Shown: positions 11,411 through 23,131 of the stretch, one piece after another | Layout of the letters: each line of letters opens with the position of its first letter | How positions within the stretch are numbered: the stretch's first letter is position 1 | Source: Codonopsis lanceolata | Lineage: Eukaryota > Streptophyta > Magnoliopsida > Asterales > Campanulaceae | Reading direction: 5' to 3' | Length of the DNA stretch: 64,000 nucleotides | Assembly (NCBI GenBank): GCA_013146195.2 | Contig: CM028378.1 | Span: 15,572,585-15,636,584, forward strand | Notes under the pieces: generated by a model | Told to the model about the DNA's origin: nothing | The model's input: only the letters and a program-made list of their open reading frames with translations | Database searches by the model: none | Program-made: the position numbers and the translations under genes

Positions 11411-14400
11411 TTCTCTCTCTATGCAATTTGTCTCTTCGTGTGTTTGCCGATACGGCCGCCGCCTTGGTGTTTCTCGCCTTTTATCCTCCTTAGTGATTTT
11501 TTTCCCAACAATTGTGCCCTAACTTTAACAATATGTTGGTTTTCTCAAATCACTGAGGAATGGTTCTCACGATTCCAAAATTAATTACAATATCTTGTTC
11601 CTCTTTGGGTGCTAGGGAATTCCTTTGGTAAGCATCTATCTCGCTTTGGATATATCACTCTCTATCTCGCTCATTCTTTCGAATACTTTTGCGAATTAGT
11701 ATTCACAATGTTATTAGGAATTGATTTTTTATAGCCATACCTTTTTTCCTCTCTACAATTTTTTATTCTTGTTACTTGAATTAAACTAATTAAGTAAGCC
11801 AAATATGGGTAGTGACACGAAACATGGGTTTCGTGATTCAGAAAATGGTTGTAAGTGATGTCGTTGATATGGTTTTGTGATTATGGGCATATGAGAGTAG
11901 TTTTTGTAATGGGGAGCTCTAGTTAATATCCTTGGCTTAGCAATTGGTTATGCCGATTGGATTATGGTTATTTGGAAATGTGGGGCTTTGATTTGTGGAT
12001 AATGGTGGTTTTGATCAAGAGTCAAAAGATTTCCTTGACCCAGTAGAGTAGAATTATGTGACTTGCTTGTCATTCATTCACTAGTTCTCATTGTGCTTGT
12101 ATTGTGAGTCTTGTGGGTAATATTGGTTAGCAAGAAAAAGCATGTTGAGCATAGACTTAGGTGCACCTTAACTCAACTCATAAAGATTTTATAAAATAAC
12201 CTTATAGCCCATGAATCCAAGCGTCAGCATAAGGACATGTGTACTATATATACAACCTATTCAAGAAAAATGTTACGCAACCTATTCAAATAATCCAAGT
12301 GCTGTGGATAAGGATTTACATCTTTGTACATGCCAAAGTTGGAAAACAACAATTTGAACTACGATCGGGGTATTCATTCATCGTGACGCCATTGAATCGG
12401 TCATAGTCGTAAGCCATTGGCCATAAGCCACGGCACTACTGGTAGCCACTGCCATCATCACCGCGATGAAGCGAAGTTCTAACATGACGATCTCATCACC
12501 AAAACAAGAAAAACATAAACAAACTATACGGTTTTCCCTCATAGCCCCAACAATCGGCTTGACAAAGGATCCCTATAATAGATTGATCTTTTTTTTTTTC
12601 CTCAAATACCCGAATCAAATGTCACCAAAGCCACCTTTGGGTAGTCATTGGAATCTAACCCTAGGGCTTTATCTGCCACGTGAAAATCGCCTTGACCCCT
12701 AAGCCATGTATTTGTTGGCTTCATAAATAGGGTACATGTGTTAGCATCTTCATTCTATTTGTTCGTTATTCAAGATGGAGGTCACCTTTCATTCATCTGC
12801 ATCTTTGCCTTGGTCGACTTGGGGGCTAGAGAAAACTAGAGCCAATTGCCACATAATATCCCAGCCTGGGCGTAGTCCGTCAACTTAGCCTTCTAGTGTG
12901 ATTTCTCATAGAGTTGAGCAAACTAAGACAAGACAACAAGATTTTCATGCCTCCATAGCTCGACCGAGCTGCCGCAGACTCGCCGTATGACTTAGGCACC
13001 CACACAATTTACTAGCCCGAGATGAAGCAAGATAGAGATGACTGCTGTTGCAGATATTTTTTTCAACTACTATGGAGATATGGGTCTCGACTACTTTCGA
13101 GATATGGGTTATGAAAAGAATGCTCTACCACCCATATTACCTATCCAAAGGATAGCAGGATACTCTCCTCACCATACCAGAAAAACATATACAACAAAAA
13201 TAAGTTCAAAAAGATCGCAAAAGCAAGACTAGAACCGAAGAAACAAAGCCGAGACCATGTCACCCTTCGATTATCTTTGCACGAATCAACAACTAAACCG
13301 GTAAGAACCAGCCTTCCCATGTGAGAAGAATATAAAGGAGTAACAAGCAAAGCACTTATATAGCGTAATGGATAGATAAACAATTAGCGAGGCGCACTCG
13401 CCGAGAGTAAAACATTATGTAATGGCTAAAGCACTAATCTAAGAGTGAAGCCACCTCGAAAAATGCTGAGACTCTCAACACGTAGCCCGATGGATAACTC
13501 TTTAAATTCCGAAAGTAGTTAACAAAACCCTTTCTAATGACATTGTCAAAAATAGAAAGAAATCATGGTGACATTTGAGTGGTAAACATCTTAAAATCTT
13601 TTAGGAAGAAATCGTAATGAAGGAGAATGCTACTTCATCAAGATTCATATTTTTCGCTTTATTTCTAGTGTGCATTTGGTTTAGGTGTTTGGAGATGGAT
13701 TTCTATTTGGGAGGGATTTATGAAGTCTCCCAATTCCTCCCGCTTGGCTTGTGATGAACATGGGTTTCGAGACTAAAAAGTTTGGCTTGTACAAAATTAT
13801 GAAATCCACTCCTAAAAATATTCATTTGACAAATCCCACTGAACCCATTCTAAACCCGGCCTTTGACCAAAGTAAAGTAGTTTGATCCCAGGGGATGAAA
13901 ACCCGACCTGAGGCATCATCATGTCACATAGTTTGAGTTCTTAGATTATGTCCAGGGCTTTCTGCTTGATAGGTTGAAAAGGCCTACAAGACAAGCCAAG
14001 AATGGCGCTCCCAGCCTTAGAGTTAATTTGGGGGACAGGCGAGTAAACAACTCTTAGTACCCGTTGAAGCATCGAAACAAGAAATACTTTTTTCTTTCTT
14101 TCCTTTTTTTTTGGCCAAAGGCTATGTAATAAGTCAAAGTTAGGTGAATGCCTCTAGATTGGACATCACATACTTATCAAGATTCAAAATATGTCGTTAC
14201 CACTTAGCCACACTAGGGATGGTCTATAATTTTAATGCTTGTCAACTAGTACAACTAAACTTTGGAAAGAAAAAGTTGGTTTATGGTTTCTAGTTCTCTC
14301 TTAACAATAGGTTGTGGTGTTTATGCTCTCAAGGCTATCATTAAAACTGATCTCGTGAGGATTAATGGGTCCCCATCATCATTTCTAGTAATCAACTAAT

Positions 14401-15935
14401 GATTGACACAATAGCATTAGCAAGCTTATACAATTTTTTTTCGTTATACCATGTAAATATTTATATGTTACTGTGTTATAGCGCCCATCGCCAGTGATCC
14501 AACCAAGTATTCTCAAGTATTCCTTGGAAAGCCAAATGAAGAATATTGTGCTTGGATTCTTAACCCAAAGAAATGGGGAGGTTGGTTTTTTGTTTTTTTC
14601 CTTCCAAACAATCCCGGTTGGTCACTTAAATATTCTTATGAACCTTGTTTCGACAACCAAGTTATGCACTTGCGGCCATTGGTCACACGATCTACTTTAC
14701 ACCCCTATTGTGTCAAACACGTGATCAAGTCGGTCAATTAATGCCTTCACTCGAAATAGAAATCTGTTTTTACTAAATTTTCTAGTGATCTATAGTTTGT
14801 ACATACATACACCTTCTCGCACTTCATCACACAATAAGTATGTACTTTTGCATCTAACTTTTCTCGATGAATATGTTCATGTTATTGTACCATGTTCTCG
14901 ATTGGGTACTAGTCCATCTTGGACTTCTCACTTTGCTTGCCCTCCTTTACTTTTTTACTTTTTATGGTGCTTCTTCAATAGCTATCATAAAGTGTTGTTC
15001 TTCAATTAGTATGGTTGAGGATGGCATTTCTCCTTAACTTGAAATTTTCCCGAATGGGCCTCGAAGTTCTTTGTTTGCCTTTGCTTCAATTTCTACATTC
15101 CAAAGAGTTACTTGCAACCAATTAACTTCTCTCGGGTCTAAAGTTACCTTTTTTTTTTTTTCTCTGTCTTGTCGTATCACTAGTCAAAGACCCAAAATAT
15201 ACGAGATCATGTTTCAAAGATCGCTTTAATTGCCGCTTTATTGTGTCTTGTATTCATGATAGGTACTACATTTCCGCAAAAGATCAGAGAGGTATTATAT
15301 GATGCAAATCCATCTTCATTGTACCTTTTACAAAAAAAAAACACACTAAATGAAAGTAGTTCCATAAATGTTTTGCAATGCATCATCAACCAAATTGTAA
15401 TAAAATATGGACATCTTAGCAAAGCATGAACGTAATGACTAGTATATAAACAAGAACCACTTACATAAATCAAAGAGACATTCTCTGATGCGATATATAT
15501 TATATATATATATATATAGTATATATATATATATCCCGTAACATCCAGCTTGTATAACGTTTTGCTTTCAACCGATGCACAAACAGTAGTTTTAAATGTA
15601 TGTCATATGATTAACTATGGTTATTATCATCCGTAAATACTTAAATGTGGCTTAAAAACTAATCTCCCAATCGCTTCTTGTGTAGCCTATTGCATTTGAT
15701 ATTGTAGTATAAGTACCAACCGGTGAAATGTCAATGCTCATGGCGCATCCTCTCTGCCTCTCATTAGCCACCTATGTGTTTGACAATTGACATAAATTTA
15801 TAAATGGCAAAGGTCGTTTAGGTTTGAGGGTGGCTAGCAAATTAGAGTGAATCGGTGATATATACTGATGTCTATTGCAAACTTCAAATCCATTGTCAAG
15901 GTTTGTATTATCCCCATTGTTTTGTTTTCCTCTAG
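11411..15935. other. 4.5 kb without recognisable genes
   Basis: Moderately AT-rich DNA with only short ORFs, none of which looks like a known protein. A possible decayed LTR lies around 12640-12850 (TATA-like CATAAATAGGG at about 12722). A TA-rich simple repeat lies at 15488-15535. The strand and identity of any retroelement here could not be settled. Part of this stretch may belong to the CACTA element that ends at 19686, whose left end was not found. Confidence 0.5.
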
Positions 15936-18660
15936 AGCCAATGCCGATCTCTCGAAGCGAGTCGTTGCCTAAAGGAATTGTCTCCAAGACTTACGACTTG
16001 GAAAGGCAACCATTATGGGGCTCGCGAAGGTATGCTTAGAGAAATTGATTTTTGAATTGCATTTTCCTTGGATTTGTGTGTTCTCGCCTCGCTTCATTTG
16101 TCCCTCTATGTAGCATAATGTAACAAAGTTTCACTTGTGCGATACGGTATTCTCATCCTATTTACTTATCAAAGCCGAAATTGCGTTTTAGAATAGGTAT
16201 ATTGATGTCTCGATCTTCTCTGTTGTTTGGCTTGCATTATATTCAAAAAAAGTGAATTCATCAACAAGCTTATTTTCTATTAATTGTTGGATAAAACAAA
16301 AGGAGTTGGTTGATAAGATTGTTAGGAAAGTAAGTAACAAACTTATCTTGACTTCTTCTTACATATGATTTACTTTAACCTTTATGTTGTACGATGGTAT
16401 TTACTTTCTTTCTCTCATACTAGCTTACGTCAAGTGATTTTGTAGTGATGCTTTTCCATTATGATGGTATTCTTGATGAATGGAAGAATTTAAACCGGAC
16501 CGACAACAGTGTGATACATATTTCTGCTGTTAATCAAACTAAATGGTAGGCTTAATGTCCAATGCTAGCATCTTGTGGAAAGAAAATATGCTTCATAAGT
16601 ATCTATTTTTGTCAACATCAATCACCGATATTCATTGTGTAGGTGGTTTGCCAAGTGATTTTTACATCCAGACATTGTTGCCGAGTACGATTACATTTTT
16701 ATCTGGGATGAAGATCTTAGAGTTGAGCATTTCCACCCTGCTCTGTATGTAAAAGCCCTTCTTCATTTTTGTTTGAGAATGAAGAAGGAACCGCTGTGAT
16801 ATTGGTTTATTACATTTCCAACATGGTTATTTGCTGCCAAGTTCGGGATCTTGGTAGATGCATGTTCAGGGAAAATGTTTGTCTGGGTACTAACTGGTCT
16901 ATATGAAAGTTAATCAGATAATCTTCATAAACCTGTCACATTTAGTCAGGTACTTGCATAGTTGAGGCTACCTTGATTGTTAATTATTCAAACGTTTGTT
17001 CTTTCTACAGTAATCTGAGAGTTGGAACAAAAGATTACATGCTGCACATAAATTCATAAATTTAAATAATGAAAAATATAAATTAAAAAATTGTTAGAAA
17101 ATCTTGCCTAATCTACTTTTCTGTACATTGTTGATGTCAATAGTACTCGCATATCTTTTTTACTTTTGACTTTGATTTCTTTTCGAATTGTTTTATAAAG
17201 TATGAAGCTTGTTGGGACTCTATATCTAATTGTTTTATGCTGAATTTCAGTGATGTAGGAAGGGCTTGAGATCTATCTGATCCTGATTTATATTGTCATA
17301 CCTTATCTCATATTCATAGATATCTATCAATAGTGAAGTATGAAGGGCTTGAGATCTCACCAAAGACTTGATCATGAAAAATCAGAGGTTCATCATCTGA
17401 TTACTGCACGTGGAAGGAAGTCAGATGTTCACAGGTTCATGTCTCCATCTCATTTCTGAATGTGTGCTCATTTACCATTTGCCTTAAATACTGCGTTGAT
17501 GATCTCCATGGCATGTTAGTCCTTACTTGTGCAGAAATCGCCATGATGTACATTGATTTAGTAACTACCTATTGCATGAGCGAGAAAAGGATGGTAAAAT
17601 ATGCCATTAGTTACAGCTATCCTACTCCACATGAACCTCAGTGTTTGCTTCTTTCTTGATTCTTATTATATATTGTTGTGTTAACAGGAGGGCTTTCAAG
17701 TCTGGGGATAGCCTGACTAGATGTGATTGGGACAAGAAAAACCCTCCGCAATAATCGGTAGTAGAGTTAACTTTCAGTGAGCTACTTAACGTGCTTTAAC
17801 ACTATGTTACCTGGACCCTTCATTTTTTTCCATAGGCCCATAGTACCTGTGTCGACGCAACAAGACATGGGTGTGGGAGTGGAAGCTTCACACAAATCGT
17901 GGGAGTTTCATTACCATTGGGCCATTGGCTAGAAATCTAATTCAAAAACTTGTAAGAAAAATGGATTCTTAAAGATGTATCGTGGGGCAACATTACCATC
18001 TTGAATCTTTTCTATTGGGATCATTTCAGATGATATTGTGCTCCTTTCGCGATGATCAGGGAAAAGAAACTTATACTTGTGTAAAATTTGTATTTCGTGG
18101 ATAGAAGTGATGGCTCCAATTTTTCCAGAGTCCTGGAAATGTGTATGGCATATGATTCAGTTTGTCATTTCTACTTCACTAGTGTCCCTTTTGGCTTATC
18201 ATCTCTTATGCAATATATAGCTCGGTCAAACAATGTTGTACCTTTACCATATACTATGGTACCGCCAAAACTATCGGTGAATGAAAATCACCATTCTTGC
18301 CTTTACCGACACCTAAAGGCAAGATCTGTGCTTAAGTGGGCGTAACATGCGCCCGCCTATTGCTTTCTCGCAAATGAAAATAGAGATTGTTGAGTGAAAA
18401 ATTAATGGAATGGATGGACATGTTAGCTTGTATCAATGTGGTTAGGATATCTATAGTAACTGTTTTCTGATGTTATGCATAATGACTTGATCCATGCTTG
18501 GGGGCTAGATATATTCCTTGGTTATTGTGCACATGCAATTTTTCTACTGGGAGTCATTTTCTGTTTGTTACTCCCTCTCTCTCTATCCACCTTGTATCTC
18601 TTATTGTTTTGATGCCATTGGATAATACTTTTGATAGGGAAATAGAACCCAAAATATTGG
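15936..18660 (+). pseudogene. DUF707-family gene, exon fragments, broken
   Basis: Several exons of a plant DUF707 protein are spread over 2.7 kb with GT-AG introns still present. Seen: ESLPKGIVSKTYDLE...PLWGS (15936-16029); KQKELVDKIVRK (ends 16331); LFHYDGILDEW...AVNQTKW (ends 16545); WFAK-stop-FLHPD and AEYDYIFIWDEDL (from 16643); VKYEGLEIS...SEVHHLITARGRKSDVH (17334-17434), joining in phase to RRAFKSGDSLTRCDWD (from 17688); EVMAPIFPESWKCVWHMIQ (about 18104-18159); NDLIHAWGLDIFLGYCAH (about 18480); GNRTQNIGVV (about 18639). Lesions: TGA at 16656-16658 in place of the usual Arg of AKRFLHPD, a frameshift near 17358, TAA around 17753, and a missing acceptor AG before the 18480 exon. DUF707 proteins are predicted membrane-anchored, glycosyltransferase-like proteins of unknown role. 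Retained introns exclude a processed copy. Confidence 0.85.
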
Positions 18661-18669
18661 GGTTGTGAG

Positions 18670-18897
18670 TTGCAGTGGCAGCGCAAGTCACATGGAAGTG
18701 TGAACGACGATTTCACACAAACCCAACTATTTCAAGATAAGCTTTGTGAAAGAGTAGAAAAAGTGAGGGTAGATATTCAAAAACAAATACCAGCTGACAA
18801 TGCTGTGGAAATGAAGCAAATCGAAGCTGATTTCAAACTAATGCAAGAGGAAATTCAGTCACTTGGACACCAACAACCTTCACCAACGTCTATGTAG
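18670..18897 (+). CDS. Hypothetical coiled-coil exon, possibly CACTA-encoded
   Basis: An open 75-codon stretch with a charged, probably helical sequence (KLCERVEKVRVDIQKQ..., EMKQIEADFKLMQEEIQSL) ending in a normal stop. It follows directly on the last DUF707 exon, across a possible acceptor (TTGCAG at about 18674). It precedes the CACTA subterminal repeats, where the 3' exon of a transposon gene is normally found. The composition resembles the C-terminal tails of plant En/Spm-type transposon proteins, but no diagnostic transposase motif is visible, so the assignment is an inference from position. The annotated start is only the first ATG; the true exon may start earlier. Confidence 0.35.
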   Translation: MQWQRKSHGSVNDDFTQTQLFQDKLCERVEKVRVDIQKQIPADNAVEMKQIEADFKLMQEEIQSLGHQQPSPTSM

Positions 18898-19086
18898 TTT
18901 GACAGTTAGACAATGTTTTTTGTTAGTCACTTGGAGGCTCTCAACATTCTCCACACTTTCATGTAATCCGATACTTCGATAATGACTTTTGAATGAAATG
19001 TTTAAACTTGAGTTGTTTTAAATGTTTGATTTTAGATTTAATTTTTTTGTAAAATATGAAATATGAAATGTTCAATCAGGTACGAT

Positions 19087-19087
<1 letters not shown>

Positions 19088-19180
<93 letters not shown>
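19088..19180. repeat. (AC)n(TA)n microsatellite
   Basis: About twelve AC units followed by over thirty TA units. This is a compound dinucleotide repeat just inside the subterminal region of the CACTA element. Confidence 0.95.
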
Positions 19181-19182
<2 letters not shown>

Positions 19183-19249
19183 AATTTTGCAATGGTATCT
19201 TCTGTTGCAATAATAATTTAAAAAAAAATTCAATTACGAACTAGCAACA

Positions 19250-19686
19250 AAAATATATAAACATTGTAATGGAAAAGTCTGTTGCAAAAATGTAACGAAA
19301 AAGTCTGTTGCAAGAATGCAACGAAAAATTCTGTTGCAAGAATGCAACGAAAAAATCTGTTGCAAGAATGCAATTAAAAAGTTTGTTGCAAGAATGCAAC
19401 GAAAAAAATTCGTTGCAAGAATGCAACAGAAAAAATTAGTTGCTATTTGCAACGGACTTCAACTGCCCTTTGAAGCACATTTGCAACAGAAAAAATTGAA
19501 ATTGCAACGCTCGATTTTCGTTGCAATATCATGCAACGGAATACATTCGGTTGCACAAAATTTGCAACGAGGGTTTTCCAAACGGAATTTGCAACAAACT
19601 TTTTCCGTTTCAATCGTCTAATTGTAACGGATTTTCATTTTTTGCAACGAAATTTTCCGTTTCAATTGCTCTGTTTTCTTGTAGTG
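19250..19686 (+). mobile_element. CACTA transposon 3' terminus with subterminal repeats
   Basis: The segment ends with CTGTTTTCTTGTAGTG, the inverse of CACTACAAGAAAACAG, which matches the terminal inverted repeat of plant CACTA (En/Spm) elements. The next three bases, TCA (19687-19689), would be half of the 3-bp target duplication. Upstream, about eight diverged copies of a 24-26-bp unit built on GTTGCAAGAATGCAACGAAAAA fill 19270-19450, and further TTGCAACG words occur up to 19660. Arrays like these are the binding sites of the TNPA-type protein. The matching left terminus (CACTACAAG...) was not found upstream in this window, so it is lost, too diverged, or in the gap. Confidence 0.8.
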
Positions 19687-20038
19687 TCAAAAATTGGGTC
19701 GAATCAGCAAAGTAACAAATCTGGATGTCCAAATTAAAAGGTATAAGCCATTGAAGATTAAGACATGCATTGAATCGAACCCATTTAAAAGAACTAAAAA
19801 TAAAATGTAATATACGAGAGGCAACTGTTTTGTTTGCAACTTTGTCCATTTTCCTCTCTTCTTTAAATCAACTTTGTCCATTTTCCTCTCTCCTGGAAAC
19901 CACAAGCACAATGATGTCATGAACGTATAAGGGGAAATAAGCTAAAAAAGGAGGAGCAGAGACGACTATGAACACCATTCTCGAGTTTTGAACAAAACGA
20001 AAGAAAGAACTAGTATGCCATGGCGCCCATGGTGGGAC

Positions 20039-20062
20039 TCTCTCTCTCTCTCTCTCTCTCTC
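20039..20062. repeat. (CT)n microsatellite
   Basis: About twelve uninterrupted CT units. Confidence 0.95.
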
Positions 20063-20209
20063 CAAGTAATTTTGATTTGTGAAGAGAGGAAGTTTATCAA
20101 ACAAATGTTTAAAAGAGAGTTTGAGATTTGAGATCCGAAAACTAATTAAAAAAATGAGAAAAAGATCTTATTTGAAGCGAGAGAATCTTTATACTTAGAA
20201 AGTGAGATA

Positions 20210-20382
20210 CTCCCTCCATTCTGAATAAATAGTTCATTATTCTATTTTAAAATGTTTCACTTAAAGAGTTCATTTTTAAAAATTAAAAAAATGTTATTTT
20301 ATTATTAATGAACTACTAAATATATCATTTTTTAAAAATTTTTGACTTTCAAAGAAAGACTCTTTACCCAAAACGAAGAGAG
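20210..20382. mobile_element. Degenerate Stowaway-like MITE
   Basis: It begins CTCCCTCCATTCTGAATAAA after a TA dinucleotide (20208-20209). The inverse of the right end reads CTCTCTTCGTTTTGGGTAAA, alike at about 15 of 20 positions. The right-hand TA has changed to TG. The element is about 173 bp and AT-rich inside, with no coding capacity. It lies about 300 bp upstream of the secreted-protein gene. Confidence 0.65.
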
Positions 20383-20579
20383 TGTTTCCCCAGTTCATCT
20401 GAAATCTAAGTCACCATCCACAAAGGGCATTTTGGTCATTATATTAAGATTTGAACGTCAGAGCAGATAGACGTCAGGTGAGGGACTAACCAAACGTATC
20501 AAGTTCAAAGGCCTAAGTAGAAAGTGTAAAAGATGTAGCACCAAATTAATAAATAGTGCCAAGTTGAGGGACCAAAATG

Positions 20580-20587
20580 TATATAAA
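20580..20587 (+). promoter_or_regulatory. Putative TATA box of the secreted-protein gene
   Basis: TATATAAA lies 99 bp upstream of the ATG at 20686. With a typical plant spacing of about 30 bp to the start site, this would give a 5' UTR of about 65-70 nt. Confidence 0.5.
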
Positions 20588-20685
20588 ACCGTATTTAAAT
20601 ATCCTTGCTTTTACAAACTGCATATATTAACTCAAACATAACTACACAAAGGGGCAGCAGGCAGAAAAGAAAGTGAAGAGGATCC

Positions 20686-21674
20686 ATGGCCAGCTGCATA
20701 TTGGGAGCAAAGCTCCTGGCGGCGATACTGCTCATCTTTCTAACCCTTTGTTCTCTATTGGTGTTTCGAGGTAATTATTTCTACCTTATACATAAACCAT
20801 TCTAAGACTTTGGAAATTGAGAGTAATAAACGTCGTACATCATTTCTTTGGTCCGATTATTATTGTATAAATAAAATATGGTCATCATATGAGTGTCTCG
20901 ACATACATAATCTTGAAGATTTCGTCCATTCGTAAATTCAATCAGTTGACTTTTTGTTAGTAACTGGGGTAGACGTATTGCCTTCATTAAAAAATAAAAA
21001 AAATTATTCAAAATAAAAAAAAAATGCTTTGATATACTTTTTACGAAGAAAATAAAAATTATTCATTTCAATTTTGGTACTTTCCGTGAAAATGTAACTT
21101 TACAGTTTGTCGGTATTTTCAGTGATAATGTGCTTTAATAACTAGTAATTTGGTAGTCTTAGTAATTTGTTTTTAATTTTGATCAATTTAGAGTTTAAAT
21201 GTTTAATTTATAATTTAAGACAAGACGCTCAAAATGTCAAAAACCGGTCATTCATGGGATTGCTGTTCAACTCTCACCATCTCACCAAATGCAATGTTAT
21301 TCATTTAATATAGGACAATTTTGTGATGCTCATACATATAACGTTTAATTTCGCAATCTTTCTAATAATTGATCGTCGACTAATCTATCTTTTCTGACAT
21401 CTCTCTATTCATGTCAGATTGTGGCGGGAGATCAAGGTCTTTTCTTGATTGCAAAAGTGAATTCAAAAAATTGATTTATGATTGTAGAAGTAGACTAGCA
21501 TCATCGGAGATGGAAGTATTTCAAAGCCTAAACAAGGATCACCGCCGCCGCCACCGCATCATGGCCCAATTGAACCCAAACAGAAAACAAGGATCACCGC
21601 CGCCACCGGGACCAAGGCATGGGAATGAAGAAGAACCTATTCCACGTCCACGTCCACCACTTCCCCATCATTGA
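20686..21674 (+). CDS. Small secreted proline-rich protein, candidate peptide precursor
   Basis: A two-exon gene: exon 1 is 20686-20770, a GT-AG intron of 647 bp is at 20771-21417, and exon 2 is 21418-21674. The splice falls after the first base of a codon and the joined frame is open for 113 residues. Residues 1-25 form a clear signal peptide: short polar start, then a Leu/Ile/Ala-rich core ending near CSLLVFRG. Exon 2 begins DCGG and holds three Cys (DCGG, LDCKSEF, IYDCRS). A basic stretch (DHRRRHR) and a proline-rich, basic tail (SPPPPGPRHGN, then PIPRPRPPLPHH) follow. This layout resembles plant signalling-peptide precursors, and the PPPGPRHGN segment is reminiscent of, but does not meet, the CLE consensus. 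No family can be named. An upstream TATA box and intact splice sites support a live gene. A GGATCACCGCCGCC block occurs twice in exon 2 and is read in two different frames. Confidence 0.65.
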
Positions 21675-22408
21675 TAACCCCCAATTAGGGCAACACAAGT
21701 ATTTGCCACAAATATACACTTCAGCTTGATTGGATGTCCATTTTTTTTCTTTTAAGTCGACTTTTAATCTGTATGTTACTGTTCCTGATCTACCCACAGG
21801 CCACGAAATAAAAATGTGTTACAAAAGGAAAGGGTATAAAAACTATCAAGAGTATTTATTATTTTTTTATATTTTGTAGCGTAAGATCCCAATCTCATGT
21901 ATCTCAAAATTTTCAATTTTTATTTGAAATAATAGACTTAAATCATAATTTGATCATTCTACTATAACAGATTATGCATAATTAAGATAATTATGTATTT
22001 TTTTTCTTAATTTAATTACTATATTTGGTATAAAAATTATTTAATATCGCTCAAGTTTTCCTTTAAATATCTAAGATAAAAATCTTCAAAAAGCTTAAAA
22101 CACCCCTTACCTTAGGTAAATGATGCACACATGGTATTTTACTAAAGCCGAAAAAACCTAACCTCATCCACCTACGCCCTCTTAATTCAATCTCCCTGAT
22201 TAAAACAACCACCACCCCCTCTTCCTTCTCACCACCACCAAACCCCATCTCTCTCTTTCTCACACACACACACCCCTACACAAATTCATTCTTAACCCAA
22301 AATTTAGAGATCAATATCATGACTCCATAACCCATTTCCAAACTCTGTAGCTCCATTTTCCAAATATAATCACTAATCCATTAATTACCATTTACCACCT
22401 CAATAATC
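21675..22408. other. AT-rich 3' flank, nothing identified
   Basis: Presumed 3' UTR and intergenic DNA of the secreted-protein gene. It contains a CA-rich tract at about 22258-22275. No gene or element was recognised. Confidence 0.5.
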
Positions 22409-22920
22409 TTGCACCACAGAAAACAAAAGAAAAAAAAAAAAAAACCCCTCATTCCAAATCACCCAAACATAGCTCCTTTTCATTTTTATGGCTTCCCCAT
22501 TATCCCTCGATCTGCCACCACCCACCACCACAACCACCCTCATCAACCACCATCTCCCGACGCTTCTGACGCCTCAGTCCCAGCTCAGATCCTTCATGCC
22601 TACAAAGCGACCAGATTCCCAGAAGCTTGTGAGTCATCACTTGAACACTCCAGTCAAGTGACCGCCCTAGTCACTTTCTCTATTCTATTATCATTTTATC
22701 ACTCTCGATCATCGCTCTCCCAATTGAATCTGATCCAAGCCCTATTTTTAGTGGGTTTCCATTCTCTATCTCTCTCTCTCTCTTTCTCTAAAATTGATTT
22801 CCAAGTAAAAGTGTTGTTGCTGCTATTGTTCTTAACGGAAGGGGTGAGAAATCGTTAGGTGGGTCAGACTCAGATTCATCGCCGCTTCTGAGCTGCTGCT
22901 GTCTCCTCCTCTACCTCTGC
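22409..22920 (+). pseudogene. Pectin methylesterase (PMEI-domain) N-terminal fragment
   Basis: One open frame contains PAQILHAYKATRFPEACESSLEHS, cited here only in part as KATRFPEACESSL. This matches the start of the pectin-methylesterase-inhibitor domain of plant pectinesterases, in which the pattern is normally ACKATRFPxxCxxSL. The first of the disulphide-forming cysteines is replaced by Tyr (HAYKATRF). Upstream is a His/Pro-rich stretch; downstream the family likeness stops, giving way to low-complexity Leu/Ser. Near 22861-22910 a short stretch again resembles pectinesterase coding sequence. No catalytic domain follows within the next kilobases, so this is a fragment. The identification rests on one motif. 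Confidence 0.4.
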
Positions 22921-23131
22921 TTTGATACATGTTGTTGCTGTTATTGTTCTTATTCATTCAAAATCAACAATCGAGCCGACACTATTATTAAAATATTATG
23001 AATTGAATCCTATCCCTTTACCAGATCTGGGTACCAAATTCCAAATGCTTGGAAACTCATTCCATTAGTTGGCCAAGCTAGTGGTGGTGGTTACTAGTTA
23101 GTGGTGGATTGGAAATTTGGAATTACACTAA

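Noticed and set aside
12640..13480. Possible LTR with TATA-like box
   Set aside because: No TG/CA borders, partner LTR, primer site or polypurine tract could be found; noted only in the description of the unassigned stretch.
19056..19244. Short ORF over the AC/TA repeat (His-Thr and Tyr-Ile repeats)
   Set aside because: It is a translation of a microsatellite.
19270..19450. CRISPR-like array (repeated GTTGCAAGAATGCAACG units)
   Set aside because: Units are contiguous without unique spacers, diverge from each other, and lie next to a CACTA terminus in a plant genome; they are transposon subterminal repeats.
21590..21640. CLE peptide motif in the secreted protein
   Set aside because: PPPGPRHGN shares the GP and H/N pattern, but spacing and the final Pro-Leu-His-Asn do not fit the 12-residue CLE consensus, so no family was assigned.
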